Assembly: GCF_000484695.1 (NCBI RefSeq)
Contig: NZ_AXVR01000018.1
Location: 24,767 to 88,766, forward strand
Reading direction: 5' to 3'
From: Salinispora cortesiana
GTDB taxonomy: Bacteria > Actinomycetota > Actinomycetes > Mycobacteriales > Micromonosporaceae
Length of the DNA stretch: 64,000 nt
Shown: in pieces, positions 19,179 through 29,079 of the stretch
How the letters are laid out: each line of letters begins with the position of its first letter
Numbering within the stretch: position 1 is the stretch's first letter
The notes under the pieces: model-generated
The model's input: the letters and a program-made list of their open reading frames with translations, nothing else
The model's database searches: none
Told to the model about the DNA's origin: nothing
Made by a program: the position numbers and the translations under genes

Positions 19179-20584
19179 ACCGTCGATAGTGCCGTATCGA
19201 ACTCCGGCAGGAAATCGGCGACAGCGCTGGATCGTGCCCGGCGGGCCAGGATCGGTCGTAGTCGCCGCAGGTAGTTGCGCCCGCGCGGTGACTGCACCTG
19301 TGGTAGCAGCTCGAGGCCGGTCCGCATGACGGCCACAGCTTCGGGCAGGTTGCCGCGCAGCAGGTGGGCGCGGGCGAGGAAGGTCAGGTGGAGCAGACCG
19401 GAACGCGCGTAGGGTGGTCGCTCGACGGGTGTGATCATGCTGGCGACGGAGTCGGCGAGCAGATCGATGCCCTCGTCGAGCAGCCGGTCGCGGTTGGCTG
19501 TCGTCCGTTCGGCGAGTACCACCAGCCCTTGCCCGGATTCGGCCGCAAGTTGCATGGGGCTCAGGTAGTACAGGAACGACGTGCTGTCCGGGTTCCGGCC
19601 GCTTTCGAGCAGCATGGTGGCCCGGTCGGCGCAGCGGCGAAACCGGGCGAGATCGCCGTCGGCCGCCGCGGCGGTGGCGTCGCGGCCCAGCAGGCGGGCT
19701 CGCAGAACGGGATCGGTCCGGCGATCCTCGGCGGCGGCGGCCTCGGCCAGCCGGACGGCCTGGTGGCCGTGACCGGCGAACGCCGAGACGTAGCTGAGCA
19801 TGCCGATCGCGTTGGCGGCCCGGTCGTGTGCTGCCAGAGCCCGGCACACGCCGATGCTGAGCAGTAGGTACCGCTCGGCTGAGCCGTAGCGGCTGGAATC
19901 GAAGTGCAACCAGCCCAGTAGTTGGGCGAGATCGGCGACGATGGCCAGCAGCCTGCGGCCGGTCCGCACGTCGTAGTTGGCGTACTCCACGAGGTCGACG
20001 ACGTTGCGCAGCTCAGCGGTGACGTATCGCAGGCTGAGGGTGCCGCCGCCGTGCCGGTCGTCGAGCCGGCGCAATGCCCCCACGTGGGCGGCGATCAGAC
20101 TGACCTGTTCCGGCAGTACGTGTTCGTGACCGGCGCGGTTGCGAGCCACGAGCACGGCACTGCGGAGTTGATCGAGGACAGTGGCGGTCAGGTCGGCTCC
20201 GCAGGCATCCGCGACAGGGCTGCTCGGAGTCGGTGCGCTGGTGGTGAGCAGGCTCAGTTCCCGCATGAGGTCGTCGATGTGCGTGAGGGCATCCAGGCCT
20301 GCTGCTGCGGACCGTGGTGCCGAGGCCGTACGCGAACGTCCGGGCCACAGCTGGTCGGCGGTGATCGCGTAGCCGACACGATCGGTGAGCACAGCCGCCG
20401 CGATGTCCGGGATGGGCGGCCGGGGCCGGAAGCCGCGCCGGACCCAGGAGTATCCGGCGGTCGGATCCAACCGGAGCCGGTCGCGGCCCTGGCTGGACAG
20501 CCGAGCATTGATGGCGGCAACGAGCTGGCGCGGTCCCCACTCCGCCAGCAGTAGAAGATCGGCCAGCGCCGACGTCTCGCCCAT
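19175..20584 (-). CDS. helical-repeat (TPR-like) regulator protein
   Basis: A 469-residue protein. The N-terminal 70 residues (LLAEWGPRQLVAAINARL, then GYSWVRRGFRPRPPIPD) look like a degenerate HTH of the kind seen in actinomycete transcriptional regulators. The remainder is helical and Ala/Leu-rich, consistent with TPR-like repeats, for example ARLLGRDATAAAADGDLARF. Such proteins sit beside specialised-metabolism genes in many actinomycetes. ATG 20584 has GGAGG seven bases upstream. It is divergent from the glycosyltransferase cluster at 20.9 kb and may regulate it; that is inference from position. Confidence 0.6.
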   Translation of the reverse strand: MGETSALADLLLLAEWGPRQLVAAINARLSSQGRDRLRLDPTAGYSWVRRGFRPRPPIPDIAAAVLTDRVGYAITADQLWPGRSRTASAPRSAAAGLDALTHIDDLMRELSLLTTSAPTPSSPVADACGADLTATVLDQLRSAVLVARNRAGHEHVLPEQVSLIAAHVGALRRLDDRHGGGTLSLRYVTAELRNVVDLVEYANYDVRTGRRLLAIVADLAQLLGWLHFDSSRYGSAERYLLLSIGVCRALAAHDRAANAIGMLSYVSAFAGHGHQAVRLAEAAAAEDRRTDPVLRARLLGRDATAAAADGDLARFRRCADRATMLLESGRNPDSTSFLYYLSPMQLAAESGQGLVVLAERTTANRDRLLDEGIDLLADSVASMITPVERPPYARSGLLHLTFLARAHLLRGNLPEAVAVMRTGLELLPQVQSPRGRNYLRRLRPILARRARSSAVADFLPEFDTALSTV

Positions 20585-20898
20585 CGGAACCTCCACATCG
20601 ATCCCCGGTCAGACGGTAGCGGAGAGGCGATCGGGTCGGCGGCCCTGCTGCGTGGAGTCGTCAATGTTCATGACATTCACGCGATCATCATCGGGCTTCC
20701 CGGAGTTCACCACCCGCAGCCCTGCCCGGTGGAGCCACAGGTGCTCCACTCAAGGGAGATCGACGGCAAGCGAGGTTCCCGCCACGATCACCAACTGTAA
20801 CCGGGTGGGCGGCGAGGGGTTTCATGAATATCATCGTGATCCTTGTCCGCCGAGGCCGTAGGTCGTTGGCGGCAGGTTCGAAAAACGAGGGGGTATTG

Positions 20899-21729
20899 GT
20901 GAGCGACGCTGAGACAGCTGGTGAGACTGCGGCACCAGCCCGGGGGCCGGTGTGGCGGATCGCGTTCCTGTTCCACGCGGATCTCGGCCTGCTGTCGACG
21001 ACCCTTCCGCGCTGTCTGGAGGCACTGACCACCTTGACATCCGAGACCTACGAAGTGGTCGTACTCGCTGACGGAACCCCGGAGGACATCGCTGTCGCGC
21101 TGCCCGATCGGATGAGGCAGTGGGGCGTGGACGAGGTGCAGCTTCGCAGCCGCCGGAGACATATGGCCGGCGGTGACCCCTCGAACAACGGTCATCGCCG
21201 CTTCTTTCCGCTGCGTGCCCCGTACTTGATCGTGATCGAGGACGACGTCGTCATGTACCGCACCGAGCGTTCGTTCGATGTCCTGAGGACGTGCCGGGAG
21301 CTGTTTGAACGCCATCCCGACGTTCCCGTGCTGTCGAAGGTGAGTGATCATGAGAAGTGGACCTGGAAGCTGGCCGACCGGGGCGCCGTGATTGAGCCCG
21401 GAGTTCGATCGGTCAACCGGCTGTCCACCCACTTCGTCGCCTACGACGTGGCGCGTTTCGTGCCGGTAGCGGAGCGGTTCGGCGGGTTTGACCTTGACGT
21501 ATTCATCGACCGATCCGACCTCAGCTACAACTGGGAGGATGTGGTATCGCACGTCGGCACCACCGGTGGCCGCCGCATCGCCTTCCCCGAGTCGTGGCCG
21601 CTCGATGTTTATCACTGCGATCGCAAGATCAGCCCCAGCTCGATGTATCACACGCAGCGGCCTGAGGTGAAGGCTGAAGTCCTTGCGGACCTGGAACGGC
21701 GGTACCAGCAGCGGGAGGTGCCTGCTTGA
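20899..21729 (+). CDS. GT-A-fold glycosyltransferase-like protein
   Basis: The 276-residue protein has a nucleotide-sugar-transferase look: an N-terminal strand (WRIAFLFHADLG), a later VVVLADGTPED, and an acidic metal-binding motif LIVIEDDVVMY. The C-terminal half carries IAFPESWPLDVYHCDRK. It is related to GT2-like families but the sugar is unknown. GTG 20899 is preferred because GAGGGGG precedes it; an upstream ATG at 20824 adds 25 residues with no RBS. It starts a tightly coupled run: the next gene begins on its stop codon. Confidence 0.6.
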   Translation: MSDAETAGETAAPARGPVWRIAFLFHADLGLLSTTLPRCLEALTTLTSETYEVVVLADGTPEDIAVALPDRMRQWGVDEVQLRSRRRHMAGGDPSNNGHRRFFPLRAPYLIVIEDDVVMYRTERSFDVLRTCRELFERHPDVPVLSKVSDHEKWTWKLADRGAVIEPGVRSVNRLSTHFVAYDVARFVPVAERFGGFDLDVFIDRSDLSYNWEDVVSHVGTTGGRRIAFPESWPLDVYHCDRKISPSSMYHTQRPEVKAEVLADLERRYQQREVPA

Positions 21730-24700
21730 GCACGGGCCGGATCGCCGCTGCCGCACAGAACCTGGACCGGAGGCGGGTAACCGCATGGCGGCGGGTGCTC
21801 GACGGCGTCAATTCGCTGTCGTCGAGGTACCGGGCCCGCTACGCGGTGGTTCTGGCTCAACTCGAGAGGAGCGCGGATCCTGCGGCGGTCCTGGCGGCAC
21901 GCTCTGCCATCGTGGTTGACCACGACGCGGGCCGGGCGGCCGCGATCCTCGCCGGAACGGGGACCCGGCAATCTCCGACCGAGCGACTCGCAACACCGCA
22001 GCGCCTGGCCCCGGAGCCCCGTGGACACCGGACCGTCGTGGGAAGTGAGCCGCTGCTGACTGTCGTCCGAGACCTGCTTCGCCACCACGCGGACGTCACC
22101 GCGTTCGTCACCGCGCATCCTTGTCTGGAGCAGACGGCGGTGCCGCTGCACCCCTCGCGGCAGGCGCATCTGATCTGCGCCGATGGGCGGGAATTGGTCG
22201 CGCTGCGCTGGGCAGCCGAGTCCGTAGCGGAACGATCCGCCCATCAACAGCGGATGAGCGAGCTGTTGACGGCGGTGTCGGATGTGGCGCCGCTTCCCGT
22301 TGTCGCGCACGACGAGTACGTCCGGGTCCAGCAGGGCGAAGACGACCCTTGGGTGTTCGCCCCGAACCTCGGCCAGACGCTGGAGGACCGCTTCCGAGAG
22401 GATGCCTTCGCCTTGGGCGAGCGTGGCGCGCTCATCGACTCCATGATCGCACTGCGGTGCACCATGCTGGCCGCGGGCGTCGTGTGGCAGGGGTTCGCTC
22501 CGCGCAACATGTTCCTCCGCGACAGCCAGTTGGTGTTGATCGATTTCGAGGAGGTCGTGGTAGCCGGAACCGACCCGGTTCGTGCCGCCGAGTGTCTGCG
22601 GTGGCATCAGATCTTCTTCGCCGACTGTCTTACCGCAGAGGAGGCATCCCGCCTGTTCGCATCGGCCGCAGACGAGCCCGACGTTGACGACGACCAGGTA
22701 CGCGCGGCTGACGGTTTCGAGCGTGCTCTGCTCGGCGTGGCGACCGTGACGTGGCGCCAGCGCCGTGAGCTGTTGCGGGCCAGCGCCGTGCTGGAAGGCC
22801 GGCACACCCGCCCCGGCGGAGGCATCCTGTACGGACACGAACTTGGGCACTTCTGGGGCGACTTCGTGCCGGTCAGGGAGGAGGCCCGGCTGTTCGGCCT
22901 GCTCCGGGCGGTAGCCGGGCCGGAGCAACTGGCGGCTGTGCTTGAGGTTCTCGAGGCGGCGATGGAGGCGGACATCTGCCGCAACCTGCGACTACGGGCG
23001 CACGGTACGCCCGAAATGACGTCACCGCGGACGACGGCAGCGATCGACGTGCTCGAGGCGATCGGATCCGCGCGGCTCGCCACCTTCCGGCTGGCTTACG
23101 ATCGCTGGTACGACGAGCTGACGACCGATCCGTGTCTTCTCGTCGACGAAATCCTGCATGTCGCGGGCTCCACGCTCACCGGGCTGAACCAGACGCAGCT
23201 CGACACCTACCTGGTGGGCAACGAGGAGGCACGCAAGACCCACGAGGAGTCACTGGCCAGGGCGACTCGCATCGGTCTGGACCTGCTGCACCGCACCGAC
23301 GAACCATTCCTGCACTACCGCGAACCGGACGAACTGCGCACGGTGCTAAGCCGGCCCCTGCCTCGCGACGGTGTGGACCTCGATACTGTGCTGACCGAAG
23401 TTGACGAGGTCGTCGCCCGTTACGCGATCGCTCAGTCCCACCCCGCCTACCTGGCCTTTCCGGACACGGGAAACGCCGTGGCCGCGGTGGCCGGAGGCGT
23501 GCTGGGTCGGATTCTCCACCAGAACCTCATCGCCGTGGATCGCAGCGCGCCGTCGGCCACCTTCGTGGAGATACAGGTGATCGAGTGGCTCCGGGAACTG
23601 GTGGGGTACGACTCGGCGCCGGTGGCGGACCTGCGCGGGGTGCGTGACGTAGCTGGCCTGTGGGCCACTGGCGGGCACCTGTCCAACCACATCGCCATGC
23701 TGGTGGCACTGGGGCGACGGTTTCCGCAGGTGCGGCAGCGCGGCTTGGCGGGACTCGACACCCAGCCTGCGGTGGTCATGGCCGGACCCATCGCGCACTA
23801 CTCGCACAGCGACGCCGCCTTCCACCTGGGCCTGGGCTGGGACGCCGTGATCAGCGTGGGCGCCGAGGCCGGCTACACCACGGACCCAGCCGCCGTGGCG
23901 GCGGCACTGGCCGACCCGCCACCGGGCAAGACACCGTTCATGGTGGTAGGGGTGGCCGGCAACTGCCGGACGACCGGCCTGGACGACCTGGCGGCGCTGG
24001 CTGACATCTGCCGGCGGCACCACATCTGGTTCCACGTCGACGCCTGCCACGGCGGCAGCATGATCTTCAGCGAGCGGCTACGCCGGCGGCACCTCAGCGG
24101 CATCAACCTAGCCGATTCGGTGTCACTGGACCCGCACAAGGGCCTGTTCACGCCATATCCGTCGTCATATGTCGTCTTCCGGGATCGGGGAGTGCTGACC
24201 CACTTCAGCCGGCACGAGGCGGCGGTGATGGCGGACGGGTGCTGGGATCTGGGGCTTATCACGCCGTTCCTCGGTTCGCGGGGGTTCGAAAGCCTCGCGA
24301 CCTGGATGTTGCTGCGCCACGTCGGGGTGCGTCATCTTGGCGACCTAGTCGAGAGCCGGCAGACCCACGTGCGGTACCTGGAGCGCCGCATCGACGACAG
24401 TGACCTCTTTGTCCGCCTCAACGACGTGGACTTCTACCGCCTGGCTTTCGTGCTGTGCCCGCCCGAGGTACGGCGACTCCTGGCCGGGTTCGATCCGCTG
24501 CGACGCCGCCGTTCGGCGCAGACAATCAGCCGGTACACCTCGAGACTGAACACGATCCTGTACCGGACGGGGCAGGTGTGCTTCGACGAGCACACCCTGT
24601 CCGATCTCGGCGACCGGGTCGGGGCGGGTGCGGGCACCTCGTACACCATCATGGCGACGTGTCCCGGCAACCCTCTGCTCACCCGGGCCGACCTGGACCG

Positions 24701-24833
24701 CGCGATGGACCGGCTGCTCCGCGCCGCGACCCCGCTGGTGCCTGATCTGCTGGCCGAACTCAGCATGACGTCGGGTGGTTCCAGCACGCCGCCGCCGGTC
24801 GCCGGACCGGCAGGCTGGAGCGACATGCCATGA
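21726..24833 (+). CDS. kinase-like domain fused to PLP-dependent decarboxylase
   Basis: A 1035-residue fusion. Residues about 100-330 resemble an aminoglycoside-phosphotransferase/kinase-like fold, with GFAPRNMFL at 256-264 and LVLIDFEE as the metal-binding motif. The usual catalytic HxD before PRN is replaced (WQG), so the kinase may be inactive. Residues about 560-1000 form a group II PLP decarboxylase: SHPAYLAFPD, HVDACHGGSM and the PLP lysine K805 in SLDPHKGLFTPYPSSY. Such enzymes decarboxylate amino acids such as Glu, Tyr or Trp. TTG 21726 overlaps the preceding stop and has GGGAGG upstream. Substrate and the purpose of the fusion are unknown. Confidence 0.7.
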   Translation: MSTGRIAAAAQNLDRRRVTAWRRVLDGVNSLSSRYRARYAVVLAQLERSADPAAVLAARSAIVVDHDAGRAAAILAGTGTRQSPTERLATPQRLAPEPRGHRTVVGSEPLLTVVRDLLRHHADVTAFVTAHPCLEQTAVPLHPSRQAHLICADGRELVALRWAAESVAERSAHQQRMSELLTAVSDVAPLPVVAHDEYVRVQQGEDDPWVFAPNLGQTLEDRFREDAFALGERGALIDSMIALRCTMLAAGVVWQGFAPRNMFLRDSQLVLIDFEEVVVAGTDPVRAAECLRWHQIFFADCLTAEEASRLFASAADEPDVDDDQVRAADGFERALLGVATVTWRQRRELLRASAVLEGRHTRPGGGILYGHELGHFWGDFVPVREEARLFGLLRAVAGPEQLAAVLEVLEAAMEADICRNLRLRAHGTPEMTSPRTTAAIDVLEAIGSARLATFRLAYDRWYDELTTDPCLLVDEILHVAGSTLTGLNQTQLDTYLVGNEEARKTHEESLARATRIGLDLLHRTDEPFLHYREPDELRTVLSRPLPRDGVDLDTVLTEVDEVVARYAIAQSHPAYLAFPDTGNAVAAVAGGVLGRILHQNLIAVDRSAPSATFVEIQVIEWLRELVGYDSAPVADLRGVRDVAGLWATGGHLSNHIAMLVALGRRFPQVRQRGLAGLDTQPAVVMAGPIAHYSHSDAAFHLGLGWDAVISVGAEAGYTTDPAAVAAALADPPPGKTPFMVVGVAGNCRTTGLDDLAALADICRRHHIWFHVDACHGGSMIFSERLRRRHLSGINLADSVSLDPHKGLFTPYPSSYVVFRDRGVLTHFSRHEAAVMADGCWDLGLITPFLGSRGFESLATWMLLRHVGVRHLGDLVESRQTHVRYLERRIDDSDLFVRLNDVDFYRLAFVLCPPEVRRLLAGFDPLRRRRSAQTISRYTSRLNTILYRTGQVCFDEHTLSDLGDRVGAGAGTSYTIMATCPGNPLLTRADLDRAMDRLLRAATPLVPDLLAELSMTSGGSSTPPPVAGPAGWSDMP

Positions 24834-25342
24834 AACTCGCCCCGATCCGCCGCTGCCTGCAGGAACATCTCGGTACGGCGGTCAGTGCCGCCTTTGTCTA
24901 CGGCTCGGTGGCGACCGGCCGCGACGGTCCGGGCAGCGACCTCGACTGTTTTGTGCTCACTCGATGGGACCTCGACGGGCCGCAGCGGCGCCGCGCCCAA
25001 GCCGGATTCGCCGCCCTGCAGCGGGCGCTCGGCTTCACCCCGGATTGCGACTACCCGGTCGAGCTGTTCTCGACCCACGCGTGCCGAGCGATCCTCGAAG
25101 GCTCCGCGCTCGCCGCGATCATCGCCCGGGCGAGCACGTGCGGCATCGCGCCACACACAGCCCAGAGCGACGAGACGGAGGTGCTGCGGTCGCTGCTCGA
25201 CCAGCGGCTAGTGGTCACCCACTCCAGTTGCCTGGACCAGCTCACCGAACAGGCGCGGGCGCTGGTCCGCCGCACGGCACACGACCCGTCAGCACTCCTT
25301 CGCGCGCTCGGGCTGGACCGGGCGCCACAGGCGCGAATATGA
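24830..25342 (+). CDS. MNT-type nucleotidyltransferase
   Basis: A 170-residue protein with the pol-beta nucleotidyltransferase signature: FVYGSVATGRDGPGSDLDCF, giving the GS motif and the two Asp residues of DLD, then a third acidic position in YPVELF. It resembles minimal nucleotidyltransferases that transfer AMP or another nucleotide to small molecules or proteins. It overlaps both neighbours by four bases (ATGA), so it belongs to the operon of glycosyltransferase, decarboxylase fusion and sulfotransferase. No HEPN partner is present, so a toxin-antitoxin role is less likely than modification of a small molecule. Confidence 0.7.
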   Translation: MKLAPIRRCLQEHLGTAVSAAFVYGSVATGRDGPGSDLDCFVLTRWDLDGPQRRRAQAGFAALQRALGFTPDCDYPVELFSTHACRAILEGSALAAIIARASTCGIAPHTAQSDETEVLRSLLDQRLVVTHSSCLDQLTEQARALVRRTAHDPSALLRALGLDRAPQARI

Positions 25343-26073
25343 CCGCCGGTGCCGAGCGGCTGGTGGCGTCGCCCGTATTCGTGCTCAGCTCTATCCGGTC
25401 GGGTTCCACCCTGCTGCGCTGTATCCTGAACAGCCATCCTCATGTTCACGCACCGTATGAACTGCACCTCGTCGACCTATCCGTTCACCTGGACAGCCCC
25501 TTCGCCCACCTGGCCATGCAGGTGGCCGGCCTCGACAACCGGCAACTGGAGCACCTGCTGTGGGACCGGCTGTTGCACCGCGAGCTCACCCGTTCCGGCA
25601 AACGCCTGATCGTCGACAAGACCCCGACCAACGTGCTGCGCTGGCAGCGGGTGGCGGAGTGCTGGCCCCAGGCGCGGTACGTGTTTCTGCTGCGGCACCC
25701 GCTTCGGGTGGTGCAGTCGGCGATCGTTGCCCGGCCGCACGCCACCCCCGCCGAGTCGACCGACCTGGTCCGGCTGTTCCTTGCCCGGCTGGACGAAGCA
25801 CGTCGCAGCCTGCCGGGAGTCACTATCCGGTACGAGGATCTCACTCGACGGCCCGAGCAGGTCGTCCGGGGGCTGTGCGGCGATCTCGGCGTGGAGTGGG
25901 ATCCGGGCATGCTCGACTACGGCAGGTACGACCACGGACCGTTCCGGGCCGGCATCGGCGACTTCACCGAGCGGATCCGGACCGGCCGGGTGCTGCCCGG
26001 CCGGCCCAACCCCACAGAACCCGAGATACCCGAGGAACTTCGGTCCCTCTGCCGCCGCCTCGGATACCTGTGA
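25339..26073 (+). CDS. sulfotransferase-family protein
   Basis: A 244-residue protein with the 5'-PAPS phosphate loop (VLSSIRSGSTLLRCILNSHP), a conserved IVDKTPTN and the 3'-phosphate-binding YVFLLRHPLRVVQSAI. These match bacterial sulfotransferase-family proteins, which move sulfate from PAPS to a hydroxyl or amine. It starts on the stop of the nucleotidyltransferase gene (ATGA). The acceptor is probably the product of the neighbouring glycosyltransferases and decarboxylase, by inference. Confidence 0.75.
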   Translation: MTAGAERLVASPVFVLSSIRSGSTLLRCILNSHPHVHAPYELHLVDLSVHLDSPFAHLAMQVAGLDNRQLEHLLWDRLLHRELTRSGKRLIVDKTPTNVLRWQRVAECWPQARYVFLLRHPLRVVQSAIVARPHATPAESTDLVRLFLARLDEARRSLPGVTIRYEDLTRRPEQVVRGLCGDLGVEWDPGMLDYGRYDHGPFRAGIGDFTERIRTGRVLPGRPNPTEPEIPEELRSLCRRLGYL

Positions 26074-26087
26074 CCAGTTCGGCTGAC

Positions 26088-27812
26088 CTACATCCGCACC
26101 GGGGCACCAATCCCGAGCAGGGTTAGGCCGCGGGCGAGGACCCGGGCGGTCAGGTCGCACAGCGCGAGCCGGCTCTCCCGGGTCTCGCCCTCGGCGCGTA
26201 GCACCGGGCACTTCTCGTAGAAGGCGGTGAACGCGGTCGCCAGGGTGTAGAGGTACGCGGCGAGGCGGTGGAACTCCAGCGTTTCGGCTACCGTGGCGAC
26301 GACCCCTTCGAAGGCCAGTAGTTCGATGGCCAGGGTGCGTTCGGCCGGCTCGGATACGGCTACCGCCGACAGGCCGGCCGGGGCGGCGACCCCGCCCCGG
26401 CGGAAGATCGACCGGATCCGGGCGTGGGCGTACTGCAGGTACGGGGCGGTGTTGCCGTCGAAGGACAGCATCCGCTGCCAGTCGAAGACATAGTCCTTGA
26501 CTCGGTCGTTGGACAGGTCGGCGTACTTGATCGCGCCGATGCCCACCATCCGAGCGACTTCCGCGCGTGTCTCGTCGTCGAGGTCGGGATTCTTTTCCGC
26601 GACCAGCGCCGCCGCTCGTGCCACTGCCTCGTCGATCAGCTCCACCAACTTGATCGTGTCGCCGGCCCGGCTGCGTAGGATCTTGCCGTCCGGGCCGAGG
26701 ATTGAGCCAAAACCGACGTGCTGGGCGCGAGCCGCGGTGGTGAGCCAACCTGCCTCGCGTGCCGCCTCGAACACCATCTCGAAGTGCTGCTTCTGCGGTA
26801 GCCCCACTACGTAGAGCAGCCGGTTGGCGTGAAGTTCCTGGGTCCGGTAGCGGATCGCGGCCAGGTCGGTGGCACCGTAGCCGAAGCCACCGTCGCGCTT
26901 CTGCACGATGATCGGCAGTGGGTCACCGTCCCGGTTGGTGAACCCCTGTGGGAACACCACTTTGGCGCCCTCGCTGTCCCTTAGCAGCCCGAGTCGATCC
27001 AATTCCTGCACGACCGGATGCAAGCGGTCGTTGTAGAAGCTTTCGCCGAAGAAGTCCTTCTCCGTCAGGCAGACGTCGAGCCGGTCATAGACCGCCAGGA
27101 AGTACTTCTCCGACTCGTCCACGAGCAGCCGCCACAGCCGCAGCGTCTGCTCGTCGCCACCCTGTAGCGCGACCACCCGGGTACGCGCCCGCTCCTTGAA
27201 AGCGTCGTCGGTGTCAAACTTCGCGCGCGCCGCTCTGTAGAACGAGTTCAGATCACCCAGCGACAACTCGTGCGCAGCCTCGGTTTCCCCGATGTCCAGC
27301 AGATGCTCTATCAGCATGCCGAACGGTGTGCCCCAGTCGCCCAGATGATTGGCCTTGATCACCCGGTGGCCGAGCCATTCGAGCAGTCGTACGGCGGCGT
27401 CGCCGATGACCGTGGATCGCAGGTGCCCGACGTGCATTTCCTTGGCGACGTTGGGTGCCGAATAGTCGATCACTACGGTGTCCGGCTGTGTGACCGGGGC
27501 AACGCCGAGGCGTCCCTGGCCGGCCATCTCCGCGATCAGTGGCGCGAGGGCGTCCTCGGCGAAGGTCAGGTTGATGAACCCTGGGCCGGAGATCTCCACC
27601 GACTGGCACAAGTCGTCCAGATGCGCGTGCCGGACCACGTCGGCCGCGATCTCGCGAGGGTTGCGACCGAGTTTGCGGGCCAGCGGCAGCGCGCCGTCGG
27701 CCTGGAAGTCGGCGTGCTGCGATCGGCGCAGGCTCGGGTCAGCCGGGGCACCGGCGACCGTTTCGAAGGCTGGCGTGAGCCGTTTCTGCAGCAGCTGTTC
27801 CAGGTTTGCCAT
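26088..27812 (-). CDS. argS: arginyl-tRNA synthetase, element-borne
   Basis: A 574-residue class I synthetase with the ArgS N-terminal add-on domain, the HIGH-type motif in APNVAKEMHVGHLRST, NHLGDWGTPFGMLIEH, a late YVVGLPQKQHFEMVFE and a C-terminal DALR anticodon-binding domain. The KMSKS region is degenerate (ILGPDGKILRSRAGD), as is common in ArgS. ATG 27812 starts the conserved ANLEQLLQKRL segment. It lies inside the element, convergent with the sulfotransferase operon and divergent from the next glycosyltransferase. A full-length ArgS on a mobile element is probably a second copy, serving self-resistance or supplying Arg-tRNA to a biosynthetic enzyme. Confidence 0.9.
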   Translation of the reverse strand: MANLEQLLQKRLTPAFETVAGAPADPSLRRSQHADFQADGALPLARKLGRNPREIAADVVRHAHLDDLCQSVEISGPGFINLTFAEDALAPLIAEMAGQGRLGVAPVTQPDTVVIDYSAPNVAKEMHVGHLRSTVIGDAAVRLLEWLGHRVIKANHLGDWGTPFGMLIEHLLDIGETEAAHELSLGDLNSFYRAARAKFDTDDAFKERARTRVVALQGGDEQTLRLWRLLVDESEKYFLAVYDRLDVCLTEKDFFGESFYNDRLHPVVQELDRLGLLRDSEGAKVVFPQGFTNRDGDPLPIIVQKRDGGFGYGATDLAAIRYRTQELHANRLLYVVGLPQKQHFEMVFEAAREAGWLTTAARAQHVGFGSILGPDGKILRSRAGDTIKLVELIDEAVARAAALVAEKNPDLDDETRAEVARMVGIGAIKYADLSNDRVKDYVFDWQRMLSFDGNTAPYLQYAHARIRSIFRRGGVAAPAGLSAVAVSEPAERTLAIELLAFEGVVATVAETLEFHRLAAYLYTLATAFTAFYEKCPVLRAEGETRESRLALCDLTARVLARGLTLLGIGAPVRM

Positions 27813-27948
27813 GCTGTGCAATCTAGCCGACGCTCCAGGCCCGGCCCGAACGATAGCCACCCACCAGGCGGGCTGTCGGATCCGGACCGGCGAAGCTCGC
27901 CCGATCATGGGGTGGTGACGGAGAAGCGGTAGGTCGATACTGATCGGC

Positions 27949-29079
27949 GTGCCGCATCCGCTCTGCGTTTTTGTACCCGAAATCGGCCTGGTGAGCGAGA
28001 CGTTCATCCATTGGGACGTCCACGAACTTCTGCCAGGTGGCACCGTTGTCGTCGCCGATCCGCCACCCCGCGGCGACTCGGTGCGCCGATCTCCGGCCTG
28101 GGACGTAGGAGGCTGCCCCCATCTGGTCTTCGAACCACTGCCCAGCGATCCGCCTGTCGGGCCGGAGCGAATGGCTGCGGTGGCGAGCTTCCTCGCCCGT
28201 CACGAGGTCGAGACGGTACTTGTGGAGTACCTCGACTTCGCCGACCGGTGGTTCGACTTTCTGGCCGCGCAGAATGTGCGAACGTGGATCCGGGGACATG
28301 GGGTCGACTTATCTGCCCGGCTGAGGGAGTCGCGCTGGCGGCAGGCATACCGCCGGTACGCCGACGCCGCGGGCGTCATCGTGCCCAGTCACGTGGCCGC
28401 CCAGACACTGGCCGAAGCCGGCCTGCCGGCGGACAACGTCCACGTCGTCCGATACAGCGTTGACCTGCCCGGACTGCGGACTGCATCCGACGGGGACAAC
28501 ATGATCCGATGCGTCGCCGTGGGTCGACTCGTGCCCAAGAAAGCGCCCGTGCTTCTCATAGATGCTTTCCGTCGCGCCGCAACGAACGACGACCGCCTCA
28601 CCCTCGATCTGGTAGGTGAAGGCCCGCTGGCGAATGATGCCCGTCAGTACGTCGACGCCCACCGGCTCGCCGACCGGGTGCGCCTACACGGGCGACTCCC
28701 GCATGCTGACACGCTGGCCCTCGTGCGCTCCGCGGACGTCTTTCTGCACCACGCGGTCACCGCACCCGATGACGGCGACACCGAGGGACAACCCCTGGCC
28801 ATCCTGGAAGCCATGGCGGCCGCGGTTCCGGTCGTCGCCACCCACCACGCCGGAATCCCCGAGGTGGTCGACGACCGGCGCAACGGCCGGCTGGTACCTG
28901 AGCACGACGTCGCCGGCATGGCATCCACGCTGCTCCACCTGGCCGCAAACCCGACCGAGCGGCGACGCCTCGGCGCAGCGGCACGCGCCACCATCGAGGA
29001 ACGACACACCCACACCGTCGCGCGCCGGACACTTCTACGCCTGCTCAGCCTCGACACCCGCGAGCGGATCGCCAAATGA
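27949..29079 (+). CDS. GT4-type glycosyltransferase
   Basis: A 376-residue GT-B protein. The N-terminal part starts CVFVPEIGLVSETFIHWDVH; the C-terminal nucleotide-sugar domain has VAVGRLVPKKAPVLLIDAF, LVGEGPLANDA and QPLAILEAMAAAVPVVATHH with the Glu-x7-Glu motif of GT4 enzymes. It would transfer a sugar from an NDP-sugar, probably in the cytoplasm. GTG 27949 lies 136 bases from the divergent argS start. The next gene begins on its stop (ATGA). Confidence 0.82.
   Translation: MPHPLCVFVPEIGLVSETFIHWDVHELLPGGTVVVADPPPRGDSVRRSPAWDVGGCPHLVFEPLPSDPPVGPERMAAVASFLARHEVETVLVEYLDFADRWFDFLAAQNVRTWIRGHGVDLSARLRESRWRQAYRRYADAAGVIVPSHVAAQTLAEAGLPADNVHVVRYSVDLPGLRTASDGDNMIRCVAVGRLVPKKAPVLLIDAFRRAATNDDRLTLDLVGEGPLANDARQYVDAHRLADRVRLHGRLPHADTLALVRSADVFLHHAVTAPDDGDTEGQPLAILEAMAAAVPVVATHHAGIPEVVDDRRNGRLVPEHDVAGMASTLLHLAANPTERRRLGAAARATIEERHTHTVARRTLLRLLSLDTRERIAK

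Noticed and set aside
24830..25342. MNT-HEPN toxin-antitoxin pair
   Set aside because: The nucleotidyltransferase has no HEPN neighbour and is coupled to biosynthesis-type genes on both sides.
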